This document shows positions 47,675 to 60,790 of a stretch of 64,000 bases of DNA, one piece after another (within the stretch, counting starts at the first letter, position 1; each line of letters opens with the position of its first letter). The stretch is from the NCBI RefSeq assembly GCF_003984645.1, contig NZ_RWKI01000001.1, forward strand, positions 434,001 through 498,000, in the 5' to 3' direction. The stretch is from Variovorax sp. MHTC-1 (GTDB taxonomy: Bacteria; Pseudomonadota; Gammaproteobacteria; Burkholderiales; Burkholderiaceae_C). The position numbers and the translations under genes are program-made. Below the pieces are notes generated by a model. That model was given only the letters and a program-made list of their open reading frames with translations, did no database searches and had not been told where the DNA came from.

Positions 47675-48946
47675 ATGGATTTCGAGTATTCGGCCAAGAC
47701 CAAGGACTTGCAGAAGCGCGTCACCGCCTTCATGGAAGACCACATCTACCCGGCGGAAGCCGAGTACGCGGCTGAACTGGCCGCCAACACCGCGGCCGGC
47801 AAGCGCTGGACTGCCCTCAAGACCGTCGAGAAGCTCAAGCAGAAGGCGAAGACCCAGGGCCTTTGGAACCTGTTCCTGCCGGTCGACAGCGCTGCTGCAT
47901 CGGGCTACGAAGGCGCCGGCCTCACCAACCAGGAATACGCGCCGCTGGCCGAGATCATGGGCCGCGTGCCATGGGCCAGCGAGGCCTTCAACTGCTCGGC
48001 GCCCGACACCGGCAACATGGAAACCATTGCGCGCTACGGCTCGGACGAGATCAAGGCACGCTGGCTCAAGCCGCTGCTGGAGGGCGAGATCCGCTCAGCC
48101 TTCGCGATGACCGAGCCCGAGGTCGCATCGAGCGACGCCACCAACATCGCCACCCGCGTCGAGCGGCAAGGCGACGAGTACGTGATCAACGGCCACAAGT
48201 GGTGGATCTCCGGCGCGGCCGATCCGCGCTGCGCGGTCTTCATCACGATGGGCAAGAGCGACCCGGAGGCGCCGCGCCACTCGCAGCAGAGCATGATCGT
48301 GGTGCCGGCCGATGCCAAGGGCATCCGTATCGTGCGCCCGCTCAACGTGATGGGCTACGACGATGCGCCGCACGGCCACGTCGAGATGTACTTCGAGAAC
48401 GTGCGCGTGCCGGCCGGCAACATGCTGCTCGGCGAGGGGCGCGGCTTCGAGATCGCGCAGGGCCGCCTGGGCCCGGGACGCATCCACCACTGCATGCGCC
48501 TGATCGGCCTGGCCGAGCGCGCGCTCGAGCTGATGTGTAAGCGCGCGTCGTCACGCGTGGCATTCGGCAAGTCCGTCGCCTCGCAGACCGTGACGCAGGA
48601 ACGCATCGCCGAAGCGCGCTGCAAGATCGACATGGCGCGGCTGCTGACGCTGAAGGCCGCCTGGCTGATGGATGTGGCCGGCAACAAGGTCGCCAAGAAC
48701 GAGATCGCGATGATCAAGGTGGTTGCGCCGAGCATGGCTTGCCAGGTGATCGACTGGGCCATGCAGGTGCACGGCGGCGGCGGCATGTCCGACGACTTCC
48801 CGCTCGCCTACGCCTATGTGGGCGCGCGCGCCCTGCGCTTCGCCGACGGTCCGGACGAGGTGCACCGCAATGCGATCGCCAAGTGGGAACTGGGCAAGTA
48901 CGGCACCGGCAAGGGCGACGCCGAAATGCCCGTCACGCGCTTCTGA
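47675..48946 (+). CDS. Acyl-CoA dehydrogenase, ACAD10/11 type
   Basis: 423 residues. FAD/substrate motifs: [19 protein letters not shown] (about 144-162), [12 protein letters not shown] (about 171-182), the [18 protein letters not shown] block (about 366-383) near the C-terminus and [19 protein letters not shown]. Together with the preceding kinase it probably breaks down 4-hydroxyacyl-CoA chains. CAGGAGA lies eight bases before the ATG at 47675. Converges without a gap on the GNAT gene. Confidence 0.9.
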   Translation: MDFEYSAKTKDLQKRVTAFMEDHIYPAEAEYAAELAANTAAGKRWTALKTVEKLKQKAKTQGLWNLFLPVDSAAASGYEGAGLTNQEYAPLAEIMGRVPWASEAFNCSAPDTGNMETIARYGSDEIKARWLKPLLEGEIRSAFAMTEPEVASSDATNIATRVERQGDEYVINGHKWWISGAADPRCAVFITMGKSDPEAPRHSQQSMIVVPADAKGIRIVRPLNVMGYDDAPHGHVEMYFENVRVPAGNMLLGEGRGFEIAQGRLGPGRIHHCMRLIGLAERALELMCKRASSRVAFGKSVASQTVTQERIAEARCKIDMARLLTLKAAWLMDVAGNKVAKNEIAMIKVVAPSMACQVIDWAMQVHGGGGMSDDFPLAYAYVGARALRFADGPDEVHRNAIAKWELGKYGTGKGDAEMPVTRF

Positions 48947-49426
48947 TCAGAGCTTCTTCTGCAGGAACATGGCCGAGCCGAAGGCCGGGTCGAGCTGGTA
49001 GCCGGCAAAGCCTTCGCGCTTGTAGGCACGCAGCGCGCTCCGGTTGCCCGACAGCACCTCGAGCGTGAGCTTGCACGCGCCGCGCGCGCGGGCCTCTTCC
49101 TCGACGCGCATCAGCATGCGCTGCGCGACCCGCTGGCCGCGGTGGCTGGCCAGCACGACCACGTCATGCACATTGACCAGGGGCTTGCAGGCGAAGGTCG
49201 AGAAGCCTTCGATGCAGTTGACGAGGCCGATGGGCAGGTCGCCGTCGCAGGCCAGCACGCTGAAGGCCTGCGGCCGTGCCGCCAGCGCCTCGGGCAGTTC
49301 GGCCAGCACCTCGGGCGCCAGCGGCGTGCCACCGCCGGCGGGATCGCGCGCATAGCTGTCCAGCAGATCGACCAGCGCACGCGCATGCGCGGGGTTGCGG
49401 TAGTCCGCGAGCAGGATGTCGATCAC
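48947..49426 (-). CDS. GNAT-family N-acetyltransferase
   Basis: 159 residues with a GNAT core: VVLASHRGQRVAQRMLMRVEEEA (about 90-112, acetyl-CoA loop) and LTLEVLSGNRSALRAYKREGF (about 120-140). Substrate unknown; the N-terminal DPAGGG motif is shared with a group of Burkholderiales homologs next to glmM. The start is GTG 49426; a TTG at 49435, overlapping the glmM stop as TTGA, is an equal candidate. Likely co-transcribed with glmM. Confidence 0.8.
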   Translation of the reverse strand: MIDILLADYRNPAHARALVDLLDSYARDPAGGGTPLAPEVLAELPEALAARPQAFSVLACDGDLPIGLVNCIEGFSTFACKPLVNVHDVVVLASHRGQRVAQRMLMRVEEEARARGACKLTLEVLSGNRSALRAYKREGFAGYQLDPAFGSAMFLQKKL

Positions 49427-49431
49427 GCGCT

Positions 49432-50766
49432 TCAACCCGCCTCGACAGCCGCCACCAGGCGTTTCGCGCAGGCCTCGGCCTGCGCCGCGTCGCGCGCCTC
49501 GACCATCACGCGCAGCAGCGGCTCGGTGCCGCTGGCGCGGATCAGCACGCGCCCTGCATCGCCCAATTCGGCCTCGGCGCGCCGGGTTTCGGCCGCCAGT
49601 GCCCGATTCGATTTCCAGTCCTGCCCTTGGGCCAAGCGGACGTTGATGAGGGTCTGCGGAAAGAGCGTGACGTCGGCCAGCAGTTCGTCCACGCGCTTGC
49701 CGCTGCGCTGGCAAGCTTGCAGCACCTGCAGCGCGCTCACGATGCCGTCGCCGGTCGTGTGGCGGTCGAGCGCGAGCAGGTGGCCGGAGCCCTCGCCACC
49801 GAGTAGCCAGCGGCGCTTTTCGAGCTCTTCCAGCACGTAGCGGTCGCCCACGCGGGCGCGAACGAACTCGATGCCCTGGCCGCGCAGCGCCATCTCGACG
49901 GCCTTGTTGGTCATCAGGGTGCCGACCACGCCCGTCGGCTTCTCGCCGCGCGCGATGCGCTCCATCACCATCAGGTAGAGAAGCTCGTCGCCATTGAACA
50001 GGCGCCCGCTTGCGTCCACGAGTTGGAGGCGATCGGCATCGCCATCGAGCGCAATGCCGTAGTGCGCGCCCTGCGTCCGCACCGCGTCGATCAACGCCTG
50101 GGGATGCGTGGCGCCGAAGCCCTTGTTGATGTTCAGGCCGTCCGGTGCGCAGCCGATGCTGACCACGTCGGCACCGAGCTCATGGAACACCTGCGGCGCC
50201 ACCTGGTAGGCCGCGCCGTGGGCGCCGTCGACCACCAGCTTCAGACCGCGCAGCGTGAGGTCGTTGGCAAAAGTGCTTTTGCAGAACTCGGTGTAGCGGC
50301 CCGGCGCATCGTTGAGCCGGCGCGCCTTGCCGAGCTGCGCCGAATCGGCCCAGACGGGCGGCTCTTCGAGCGCGGCCTCGACCGCCAGCTCCCATTCGTC
50401 GCTGAGCTTGGTGCCATGCGCGCTGAAGAACTTGATGCCGTTATCCGGATAGGCGTTGTGGCTGGCGCTGATCACCACGCCCAGACTGGCCCGCTGGGCA
50501 CGCGTCAGGTAGGCCACGCCCGGCGTCGGCAGCGGCCCCAGCAGAACCACATCGACGCCGGCCGAGTTGAACCCCGATTCGAGCGCCGACTCCAGCATGT
50601 AGCCAGAGATGCGCGTGTCCTTGCCGATCAGCACGGCCGGTCGCGCTTCCGTCTTCTTGAGCACGCGGCCGACGGCATGCGCGAGCCGCAGCACGAAGTC
50701 CGGCGTGATCGGCGCCTGGCCGACCGTGCCGCGGATGCCATCGGTACCGAAATATTTTCTTGTCAT
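49432..50766 (-). CDS. glmM: Phosphoglucosamine mutase
   Basis: 444 residues. The phosphoserine loop is [12 protein letters not shown] with Ser102, the same number as in E. coli. The metal loop is DGDADR (about 241-246), and the sugar-binding GGEGSGH (about 325-331) and RASGTEP phosphate loop (about 412-418) are present. Converts glucosamine-6-phosphate to glucosamine-1-phosphate for peptidoglycan and LPS. Start at ATG 50766, in an ATGA overlap with folP. Confidence 0.95.
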   Translation of the reverse strand: MTRKYFGTDGIRGTVGQAPITPDFVLRLAHAVGRVLKKTEARPAVLIGKDTRISGYMLESALESGFNSAGVDVVLLGPLPTPGVAYLTRAQRASLGVVISASHNAYPDNGIKFFSAHGTKLSDEWELAVEAALEEPPVWADSAQLGKARRLNDAPGRYTEFCKSTFANDLTLRGLKLVVDGAHGAAYQVAPQVFHELGADVVSIGCAPDGLNINKGFGATHPQALIDAVRTQGAHYGIALDGDADRLQLVDASGRLFNGDELLYLMVMERIARGEKPTGVVGTLMTNKAVEMALRGQGIEFVRARVGDRYVLEELEKRRWLLGGEGSGHLLALDRHTTGDGIVSALQVLQACQRSGKRVDELLADVTLFPQTLINVRLAQGQDWKSNRALAAETRRAEAELGDAGRVLIRASGTEPLLRVMVEARDAAQAEACAKRLVAAVEAG

Positions 50767-51623
50767 GGATATGGCTCCTGTCGTGCTTGTTGTTCTTGTC
50801 TCATGGCGCGCCATACGGCCAGCGCGGCGGTCGTTTCGCGCACATCATGCACGCGCAAGATGGAGGCGCCGCGCTCGACGGCCAGGACCGCCGCCGCCAC
50901 GCTGGGCACGATGCGCTCGGCCGCCGACTCGATGCCGGTGACGGCGCCGAGCGACGACTTGCGCGACCAGCCGATCAGGAGCGGCCAGCCGGCGGCGAGC
51001 AGTTCCTGCTGGCGTGCGAGCAAGGCGAAATTCTGCGCCACGGTCTTGCCGAAGCCGATGCCCGGGTCGAGCACGATGCGATCCGCACCGACGCCCAGCG
51101 CCAGCAGTTCCTTCGCACCCTGCGTCAGGAAGGCATGCACCGCGGGCAGCACGTCGCCCTCCATCGGCGCCGCCTGCATGGTTTGAGGGTCGCGATGCAT
51201 GTGCATCAGGCAGACGCCGCACGAGGGATGCGCCGCCACGGCCTCGCGCGCGCCGGGCCGGCGCAGCGCCCAGACGTCGTTGATGATGTCGGCGCCGAGC
51301 TCCAGCACCGCGCGCATCAGCTCGGGCTTGTAGGTATCGACCGAGACCGGCACGCCCAGTTTCACTGCCTCGCGCACCACCGGGAGCACACGGTCCAGTT
51401 CCTCGGCCAGCGGCACCGCAGGACTGCCGGGCCGCGTGGACTCGCCGCCGATGTCCAGGATGTCGGCGCCCTCTTCGACCAGTTGAACGCAGTGCCGCAC
51501 GGCGGCCTCGGTCGAGGCATGTGCACCGCCGTCGGAAAAGGAATCGGGCGTGACGTTGACGATGCCCATCACGCGCGGCTGCGCGAGGTCGATGGCAAAG
51601 CGCGTCGTGCGCCAGATCGTCAT
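50763..51623 (-). CDS. folP: Dihydropteroate synthase
   Basis: 286 residues. Pterin-binding signatures [15 protein letters not shown] (19-33) and [11 protein letters not shown] (about 57-67), plus the DPGIGFGK and SRKS loops. Condenses p-aminobenzoate with dihydropterin pyrophosphate in folate synthesis; sulfonamide target. Start chosen at ATG 51623, since the longer frame to 51671 runs over the ftsH terminator. Order ftsH-folP-glmM is standard. Confidence 0.95.
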   Translation of the reverse strand: MTIWRTTRFAIDLAQPRVMGIVNVTPDSFSDGGAHASTEAAVRHCVQLVEEGADILDIGGESTRPGSPAVPLAEELDRVLPVVREAVKLGVPVSVDTYKPELMRAVLELGADIINDVWALRRPGAREAVAAHPSCGVCLMHMHRDPQTMQAAPMEGDVLPAVHAFLTQGAKELLALGVGADRIVLDPGIGFGKTVAQNFALLARQQELLAAGWPLLIGWSRKSSLGAVTGIESAAERIVPSVAAAVLAVERGASILRVHDVRETTAALAVWRAMRQEQQARQEPYP

Positions 51624-51636
51624 ACACCCTTTCAAA

Positions 51637-51661
51637 GAAAAAACGGGGCCAGAGGCCCCGT
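51637..51661 (-). terminator. Rho-independent terminator between ftsH and folP
   Basis: ACGGGGCC / GGCCCCGT stem (51643-51650, 51654-51661) with an AGA loop, followed on the minus strand by a T-run (51642-51637). It ends the ftsH message, so folP needs its own promoter or readthrough. Confidence 0.9.
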
Positions 51662-51681
51662 CGATCGGCAAAGCATCATGC

Positions 51682-53601
51682 TCAAGCCGCTGTCGGCGCC
51701 GGATCCGGATTCACCGCCGGCGTACCGCCATTGCCGCCGCCGCTGCCCGATGGCGGGATGCGCGGCGTCCAGTCCTTGGGCGGACGCGGTGCGCGGCCGG
51801 CCATGATGTCGTCGAGCTGCTCGGTGTCGATGGTTTCCCATTCGAGCAGCGCCTTGGCCATGGCGTGCATCTTGTCGCTGTTTTCCTCGATCAGGCGACG
51901 CGCAAGCGCGTACTGCTCGTCGATGATGCGGCGCACCTCGGCATCGACCTTCTGCATCGTCGACTCGCTCATGTTGGTCGTCTTGGTGACCGAGCGGCCG
52001 AGGAAGACTTCACCCTCGTTCTCGGCGTAGACCATCGGGCCCAGCGATTCGGTCATGCCGTAGCGCATCACCATGTCGCGCGCGATCTGCGTGGCACGCT
52101 CGAAGTCGTTGCTGGCGCCGGTGGTCATCTGGTGCATGAACACTTCTTCGGCAATGCGGCCGCCGAACAGCATGCTGATCTGGTTCAGCATGTACTCGCG
52201 GTCGTAGCTGTAGCGGTCTTGCGCCGGCAGGCTCATCGTCACGCCCAGCGCGCGGCCGCGCGGGATGATGGTGACCTTGTGCACCGGGTCGCACTTGGGC
52301 AGCAGCTTGCCGATCAGCGCGTGGCCGGACTCGTGGTAAGCCGTGTTGCGGCGCTCTTCCTCGGGCATGACCATGCTCTTGCGCTCGGGGCCCATGAAGA
52401 TCTTGTCCTTGGCCTTCTCGAAGTCCTGCATCTCGACCACGCGCGCATTGCGTCGCGCGGCCATCAGCGCGGCCTCGTTGCACAGGTTGGCCAGGTCCGC
52501 GCCCGACATGCCCGGCGTGCCGCGCGCGATGATGCTCGGGTTCACGTCCTGGCCGAGTGGCACCTTGCGCATGTGCACGTTGAGGATCTGCTCGCGGCCG
52601 CGGATGTCCGGCAGCGTCACGTAGACCTGGCGGTCGAAACGGCCCGGGCGCAGCAGCGCGGCGTCCAGGATGTCGGGGCGGTTGGTCGCAGCGACCACGA
52701 TCACGCCGAGGTTGGTTTCGAAGCCGTCCATCTCGACCAGCATCTGGTTGAGGGTCTGCTCGCGCTCGTCGTTGCCACCGCCCAGGCCGGCGCCGCGCTG
52801 GCGGCCGACGGCATCGATTTCATCGATGAAGATGATGCAGGGGGCGTTCTTCTTGGCGTTCTCGAACATGTCGCGCACGCGGGCCGCGCCCACGCCGACG
52901 AACATCTCGACGAAGTCCGAACCGGAAATCGAGAAGAACGGCACCTTGGCCTCGCCGGCGATGCCCTTGGCCAGCAAGGTCTTGCCGGTGCCGGGGGGGC
53001 CGACCAGCAGCAGGCCGCGCGGGATGCGGCCGCCGAGCTTCTGGAACTTGGCTGGGTCCTTCAGGAAATCGACGACTTCCTTGACTTCCTCCTTGGCCTC
53101 GTCGCAGCCTGCGACGTCGGCGAAGGTCACCTGGTTGTTGTTCTCGTCGAGCATGCGCGCCTTGCTCTTGCCGAAGCTGAAGGCGCCGCCCTTGCCGCCG
53201 CCCTGCATCTGGCGCATGAAGTAGACCCAGACGCCGATCAGCAGCAGCATCGGACCCCAGCTCACCAGCAGCGTCATGAGGAGGGAGCCTTCTTCGCGCG
53301 GCTTGACGTCGAACTTGACGTTGTTGGCGATCAGGTCGCCGACCAGGCCGCGATCGAGGTAGGTGGCCGTCGTGCGGATCTTGCGGTCGTCGTTGGTGAT
53401 CGCGACGATCTCGCTGCCACCCTGGCCTTCCTGGATGGTTGCGCTCTTGATGCGGTTGCTGCGGACTTCCTCGAGGAAGTCGGAGTAACCGACATTGCCG
53501 GCACCGGCGACACCGCGGGTGTCGAACTGCTTGAACACAGTGAACAACACCATCGCAATGACGAGCCAGACGGCAACTTTGGAAAACCACTGATTGTTCA
53601 A
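51682..53601 (-). CDS. ftsH: ATP-dependent zinc metalloprotease FtsH
   Basis: 639 residues. Two N-terminal membrane helices (about 6-24 and 102-122) flank a periplasmic domain. The AAA module has GPPGTGKT, the SRH motif and VAATNRPD, and the protease has HESGH (423-427). It degrades misfolded membrane proteins and regulators such as LpxC and sigma-32. The C-terminal tail is Pro/Gly-rich. The start is a TTG at 53601 with TGGAG upstream; the product then begins [12 protein letters not shown] like its relatives. Confidence 0.95.
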   Translation of the reverse strand: MNNQWFSKVAVWLVIAMVLFTVFKQFDTRGVAGAGNVGYSDFLEEVRSNRIKSATIQEGQGGSEIVAITNDDRKIRTTATYLDRGLVGDLIANNVKFDVKPREEGSLLMTLLVSWGPMLLLIGVWVYFMRQMQGGGKGGAFSFGKSKARMLDENNNQVTFADVAGCDEAKEEVKEVVDFLKDPAKFQKLGGRIPRGLLLVGPPGTGKTLLAKGIAGEAKVPFFSISGSDFVEMFVGVGAARVRDMFENAKKNAPCIIFIDEIDAVGRQRGAGLGGGNDEREQTLNQMLVEMDGFETNLGVIVVAATNRPDILDAALLRPGRFDRQVYVTLPDIRGREQILNVHMRKVPLGQDVNPSIIARGTPGMSGADLANLCNEAALMAARRNARVVEMQDFEKAKDKIFMGPERKSMVMPEEERRNTAYHESGHALIGKLLPKCDPVHKVTIIPRGRALGVTMSLPAQDRYSYDREYMLNQISMLFGGRIAEEVFMHQMTTGASNDFERATQIARDMVMRYGMTESLGPMVYAENEGEVFLGRSVTKTTNMSESTMQKVDAEVRRIIDEQYALARRLIEENSDKMHAMAKALLEWETIDTEQLDDIMAGRAPRPPKDWTPRIPPSGSGGGNGGTPAVNPDPAPTAA

Positions 53602-53766
53602 ACGAAGCTCCAGTCGAAAGCGCGTGACACGAAAACAAAAAACGCGCTAGGGCACGCAATTGGCGTTCATTTTAGGCTTTTCAACCTGCGAAATGCCGGA
53701 ATTTCCCTATAGCAGCCATAGGACGTGCACGGTTTTGGGATGCCGATGCCGATTGGCACCCAGGTA

Positions 53767-54435
53767 TCAATTCGTATCGACGTTCTTGAGCCCGATGCCG
53801 ACCATGAAGGTCTCGGACGATTTGTCGCGCGAAGCCTTGGGTTTCAAGGGCTTTACCACCCTGAAGTTGCTCTTGAACAGCTGCGTCAGCTCGCTGTAGC
53901 CGCTGCCGTGGAACAACTTGGCGACCAGCGCGCCTTCCGGCTTCATGTGGTGGCGCGCGAAGTCGATTGCAAGCTCGACCAGATGCGCGACGCGGGCTGA
54001 GTCGGCCGAGGAGATGCCCGACAGGTTGGGCGCCATGTCGGACACGACGACATCGGCGAGCCGGCCGTCCATGGCTTGCGCGAGCCGCTCAAGCACCTCG
54101 GCCTCGCGGAAGTCGCCCTGCAGGAAGGTCACGCCCTCGATCGGCTCCATTGGCAGGATGTCGAGCGCGATGATCGTGCCGTCCAGTTCACCGGCCGCTG
54201 CCCCGCCGGGCGACAGCCTGCGCCGAACGTACTGGCTCCAGGCGCCGGGCGTCGAGCCCAGGTCGACCACCAGGTTGCCCGGCCGGATCAGGCCCAGCGT
54301 CTCGTCGATTTCCTTGAGCTTGTAGGCCGCGCGGGCCCGGTATCCCTCCCGCGTGGCCAGCTTCACGTAGGGGTCGTTGATGTGGTCATGCAGCCATGCC
54401 TTGTTGAGCTTCTTGGCTTTGGGTTTGGGATTCAT
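53767..54435 (-). CDS. rlmE: 23S rRNA (uridine 2'-O) methyltransferase RlmE (FtsJ)
   Basis: 222 residues. SAM-binding [15 protein letters not shown] (about 57-71), catalytic K-D-K-E tetrad region ([13 protein letters not shown]). Methylates U2552 of 23S rRNA. Followed on the same strand by ftsH after 165 bases, as in E. coli, and divergent from the YhbY-like gene, whose start lies 21 bases away. Heat-shock control of the pair is known in E. coli; I could not place a sigma-32 site here. Confidence 0.94.
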   Translation of the reverse strand: MNPKPKAKKLNKAWLHDHINDPYVKLATREGYRARAAYKLKEIDETLGLIRPGNLVVDLGSTPGAWSQYVRRRLSPGGAAAGELDGTIIALDILPMEPIEGVTFLQGDFREAEVLERLAQAMDGRLADVVVSDMAPNLSGISSADSARVAHLVELAIDFARHHMKPEGALVAKLFHGSGYSELTQLFKSNFRVVKPLKPKASRDKSSETFMVGIGLKNVDTN

Positions 54436-54455
54436 TGACGCTCGATAATACGGGG

Positions 54456-54935
54456 ATGCCCGCCATTCAACTTACCCCTGCGCAGCGCAAGGTGCACCGC
54501 TCCGAAGCGCACCATCTGGACCCGATCGTCATGATCGGCGGCGACGGGCTCACACCAGCCGTCAGGAAAGAAGCCGATGCCGCGCTCAAGGCTCACGGCC
54601 TCATCAAGGTACGCGTTTTCTCCGACGACCGGCCCGCCCGTGAAGCCATGCTCCAGACCCTGGCCGACGAACTGAACGCGGCGCCGATCCAGCACATCGG
54701 CAAGCTGCTCGTGCTCTGGCGCCCCATTCCCGAAAAAGAGCGCGAGATCGACGAAGACCGCATGCCGGGTCCGCGCGACGTCAAGGTGATCAAGTACAGC
54801 AAGCGCGGAGGACAGCGCCCGGAGATCAAGACCCTGCGCGTGCTCGGCAACCAGCGGCTGACGCCCGGCGGCACCATTAAGCGCGCCAAGGCCAAGAAGC
54901 CGCTGTCGGTCAAGAAACGTCGCCAGGCGGACTGA
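54456..54935 (+). CDS. yhbY: YhbY family RNA-binding protein
   Basis: 159 residues: a CRM domain at about 3-100 ([28 protein letters not shown] split around 5-32, [11 protein letters not shown]) and a basic C-terminal extension (RQKR-rich, ending SVKKRRQAD) longer than in E. coli. It binds pre-50S ribosomal subunits and helps assembly. Divergent from rlmE with no room for separate long promoters, suggesting joint control of ribosome assembly factors. Confidence 0.9.
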   Translation: MPAIQLTPAQRKVHRSEAHHLDPIVMIGGDGLTPAVRKEADAALKAHGLIKVRVFSDDRPAREAMLQTLADELNAAPIQHIGKLLVLWRPIPEKEREIDEDRMPGPRDVKVIKYSKRGGQRPEIKTLRVLGNQRLTPGGTIKRAKAKKPLSVKKRRQAD

Positions 54936-54937
54936 GG

Positions 54938-55702
54938 ATGCCGATCGAGCCGACGGCAGCGCCGCAGCGTCACATCCTCTGCATGAAATGGGGCACCAAG
55001 TACGGCGCCGAGTACGTCAACCGCCTCTATGCGATGGTGCGGCGCCACCTCCGCGGCGACTTCAACTTCGTCTGCCTGACCGACAACAGCCAAGGCATCC
55101 GCAGCGAGGTCCAGTGCTTTCCGATCCCGCCGCTCGACCTCGAGCTCAAGCCGGGACAGGCGGACCGCGCCTGGAAGAAGCTGACCACCTTCGAGCAGGA
55201 CCTCTACGGCCTGAGGGGCCGCGCGCTTTTCATCGATCTCGACGTGGTCGTCGTAGGCAGCCTGGACGCCTTTTTCGAGCATCCGGGCGAGTTCCTGATC
55301 ATCCATGACTACGCCCGGCCCTGGCGGCGCCGGCGCATCACCGGCAACTCGTCGGTATACCGCTTCGAGCTGGGTGCACACCCCGACGTGCTGGCGCATT
55401 TCCGCCAGAACATGGACGCGGTGCAGGCCGAATATCGCAACGAGCAGGCGTACCTGTCGGACTTCATGGACCGCAAGGGCAAGCTCGCCTACTGGCCCGC
55501 CGAATGGTGCCCGAGCTTCAAGTACCACGGCATTCCGACCTGGCCCACCAACTATTGGCGCGAGCCTTTCGTGCCCGAGGGCGCGCGGATCATGGTGTTC
55601 CACGGGGAATGCAATCCGCCGGACGCGCTGGCGGGGCGGCGCAACCGGCGCTTCCGCTTCATCCGGCCGGCGCGCTGGATCACCAGCTTCTGGAAGGCCT
55701 GA
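54938..55702 (+). CDS. Glycosyltransferase-like protein (GT8-type fold)
   Basis: 254 residues. The N-terminal strand (ILCMKWGTKYGAEYVNRLYAMV, about 13-34) and DNSQG are like GT-A folds. A DxD-type motif is LFIDLDVVVVGSLDAFF (about 96-112). An R-rich loop follows (ARPWRRRRITGNSSVYR, about 126-142), then WCPSFKYH and MVFHGECNPP. Probably transfers a sugar from a nucleotide donor, but the acceptor is unknown. Start two bases after yhbY, so they are co-transcribed, which is odd for the functions. Confidence 0.72.
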   Translation: MPIEPTAAPQRHILCMKWGTKYGAEYVNRLYAMVRRHLRGDFNFVCLTDNSQGIRSEVQCFPIPPLDLELKPGQADRAWKKLTTFEQDLYGLRGRALFIDLDVVVVGSLDAFFEHPGEFLIIHDYARPWRRRRITGNSSVYRFELGAHPDVLAHFRQNMDAVQAEYRNEQAYLSDFMDRKGKLAYWPAEWCPSFKYHGIPTWPTNYWREPFVPEGARIMVFHGECNPPDALAGRRNRRFRFIRPARWITSFWKA

Positions 55703-56119
55703 TCAATCGAGGCGGCGCCCCATGCGCCAGAGCAGCACGCCGGCGCACAGCCACTGGCCGAGGTACATGGCACTGCCGAGCGAGTGCCAAAGGCGAAGGT
55801 TTTCGCGCGCGAGGATCCGAGGCGCGACCGCGTATTCCTGCAGCAGGGCCAGCAGCAGCGCCACAACGATCCAACCGACCGCAGTACGTGACGACCTGTC
55901 CGCGAGATCCTCCTGGACCTTCGACCTGAAATAGGTCAAAAGCGCCAGCCCGCAGGCCAGCGCAACCCAGCTTTGGGCCGCGAACAGCCGTCCCGCGAAA
56001 TTGCCCGCGAGGCTCGGATTGCCGAGTTGGGCGAACAGCATCGGCACGACCAGAAAGCCGATCGTCGTCAGGCTGCCCCACCAGAGGGCGGCCAGGAGCA
56101 GCGCGAGGCGGTCTTTCAC
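55703..56119 (-). CDS. DUF4149 family membrane protein
   Basis: 138 residues with four membrane helices (about 6-28, 44-62, 79-97, 113-131). The pattern WWGSLTTIGFLVVPMLFAQL and the NLRLWHSLGSAMY region match DUF4149. Function unknown. The GTG at 56119 is the likely start; the frame is open for 18 more codons, overlapping greA. It follows greA on the same strand, its usual neighbour in betaproteobacteria, and converges with the glycosyltransferase-like gene without a gap. Confidence 0.8.
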   Translation of the reverse strand: MKDRLALLLAALWWGSLTTIGFLVVPMLFAQLGNPSLAGNFAGRLFAAQSWVALACGLALLTYFRSKVQEDLADRSSRTAVGWIVVALLLALLQEYAVAPRILARENLRLWHSLGSAMYLGQWLCAGVLLWRMGRRLD

Positions 56120-56129
56120 GAAGGGCGAA

Positions 56130-56609
56130 TCAGAGGTAGCTGACGCCGACGATCTCGTAGCGCTTGACGCCACCCGGCGCCTGCACCTCGGCGGTGTCGC
56201 CCTCCTCCTTGCCGATCAACGCGCGAGCGATCGGGCTGGAGACGTTGATGAGACCCAGCTTCAGGTCTGCTTCATCCTCGCCGACGATCTGGTACTTCAC
56301 GGCCTCGCCCGTGTGCTCATCCTCGAGTTCCACGGTGGAGCCGAAGACGATCTTGCCGCCCGCATCGAGGTCCGAAGGATCGATGATCTGGGCATTCGAG
56401 AGCATGCCCTCGACCTGCTTGATGCGGCCTTCGATCCAGCCTTGGCGCTCCTTGGCGGCGTCGTAGTCCGCGTTCTCGCTGAGGTCGCCCTGGGCGCGGG
56501 CATCGGCGATCGCCGTGATGATGGCAGGCCGCTCGACGGACTTCAGTCGTTGCAGCTCGTCACGGAGTTTCTCCGCGCCGCGCTTGGTAATCGGGATGGT
56601 GGTGGCCAT
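56130..56609 (-). CDS. greA: Transcription elongation factor GreA
   Basis: 159 residues. N-terminal coiled coil (1-75) with the acidic tip [15 protein letters not shown] (about 42-56) that reaches into the polymerase channel, and a globular C-terminal domain (80-158). It rescues backtracked RNA polymerase. Follows kdoO and carAB on the same strand, the normal order. Confidence 0.95.
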   Translation of the reverse strand: MATTIPITKRGAEKLRDELQRLKSVERPAIITAIADARAQGDLSENADYDAAKERQGWIEGRIKQVEGMLSNAQIIDPSDLDAGGKIVFGSTVELEDEHTGEAVKYQIVGEDEADLKLGLINVSSPIARALIGKEEGDTAEVQAPGGVKRYEIVGVSYL

Positions 56610-56631
56610 GTTTTGTCTCTCCAGAAAGCGA

Positions 56632-56659
56632 AACCGCCGAACGCTGCCGTTCGGCGGTT
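56632..56659 (-). terminator. Stem-loop between kdoO and greA
   Basis: AACCGCCGAAC / GTTCGGCGGTT around a six-base loop (56632-56659): a perfect 11-bp stem. On the minus strand it is followed only by TTTCGCTTTC, so termination may be partial. Confidence 0.65.
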
Positions 56660-56675
56660 CATGGAAGGGAAATGA

Positions 56676-57545
56676 TCAGACGAGTTGACGTCCAGTGAGC
56701 CGGCTCAGGATGGCGAGCGGGCTCGAATCGGGATTGTATTGCCTTGCGGCGGGCAGGTGCAGCGTCTGCTCGAGCATGTACTGGCCGGACATCACGGCAT
56801 GCGAGGTCTGGTCCGAGAAGCACACCCATACCGATCCGGCCGGGAAGGCGACGGTCTGCTGCTGGGCGTTCGTCTGGTATTCCAGGTCGGACTTCATGCC
56901 GTCGTGCAACTGCAGCATCAGATGGTCGTATTCGCTGCGCAAGGACTTGGTGACGCGCAGCGCCCGCAGCAGGCGGGCCTGCCAGCGCGAGTAGGGCTTG
57001 GCGCGCGGCAGGAAGCGCTTCGCCACGGCCTCGAAGGGCTCGCCGACCCGCCAGACGCGCGGGGCGCCCTCGGGATTGACGTTGGTGAACACGCGCAGGA
57101 TGCGCTCGCCGTAATTGGGACGCGACGGGAACGAGTCGATATGAAGCCGCCGATCGTCGGCCCGCCAGGACTGGACGCGTGTTTCCACCTGCGCCGGGCG
57201 GTAGCTGGTCGGCGCCAGCCGCAGGGCCGGCGTGTAGTGCGGCAGCAAGCCGTGGATCAGTTGCTGCGCCTGCGTACGAAAACGCCCGACCATCGCCGCC
57301 ACGGCGCGCTGCATGTTCTCGTCGCCCACCACGCCTTTCAAGCGGCCGTTGGCATCCAGGCTGATGTTTCGCACGTCGGGCGACAACACGGCGGGCGACA
57401 GCAAGGCGCGCTCTTCCGGCAGCACGTCGAAGCCCAGCCGCGGGAAGTACAGCACCTTGCCGGCTTCGAGCGCGGCGATCCACGCCTCGTTCGGTGCAGC
57501 GCCGTTCCAGTCCGCCAGGTCGAGTTCGACGAGCTGCGTTTCCAT
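56676..57545 (-). CDS. kdoO: Kdo 3-hydroxylase (Fe(II)/2-oxoglutarate dioxygenase)
   Basis: 289 residues. The iron site is HID (His135, Asp137) within RRLHIDSFPSRP, and His249 (SDQTSHAV); Arg268 (AARQYNP) is a likely 2-oxoglutarate contact. The family, known from Burkholderia and Yersinia, converts the outer Kdo of lipid A to Ko using Fe2+, 2-oxoglutarate and oxygen, which stabilises the inner core against acid. Nine bases after carB on the same strand and then greA; no LPS gene is adjacent, but kdsB, lpxK and lpxB are in the window. Confidence 0.88.
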   Translation of the reverse strand: METQLVELDLADWNGAAPNEAWIAALEAGKVLYFPRLGFDVLPEERALLSPAVLSPDVRNISLDANGRLKGVVGDENMQRAVAAMVGRFRTQAQQLIHGLLPHYTPALRLAPTSYRPAQVETRVQSWRADDRRLHIDSFPSRPNYGERILRVFTNVNPEGAPRVWRVGEPFEAVAKRFLPRAKPYSRWQARLLRALRVTKSLRSEYDHLMLQLHDGMKSDLEYQTNAQQQTVAFPAGSVWVCFSDQTSHAVMSGQYMLEQTLHLPAARQYNPDSSPLAILSRLTGRQLV

Positions 57546-57553
57546 CGACCGCC

Positions 57554-60782
<3,229 letters not shown>

Positions 60783-60790
<8 letters not shown>

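Noticed and set aside
51550..53712. 720-codon plus-strand open frame antisense to ftsH
   Set aside because: Shadow of ftsH; runs across the ftsH terminator and has no recognisable domain.
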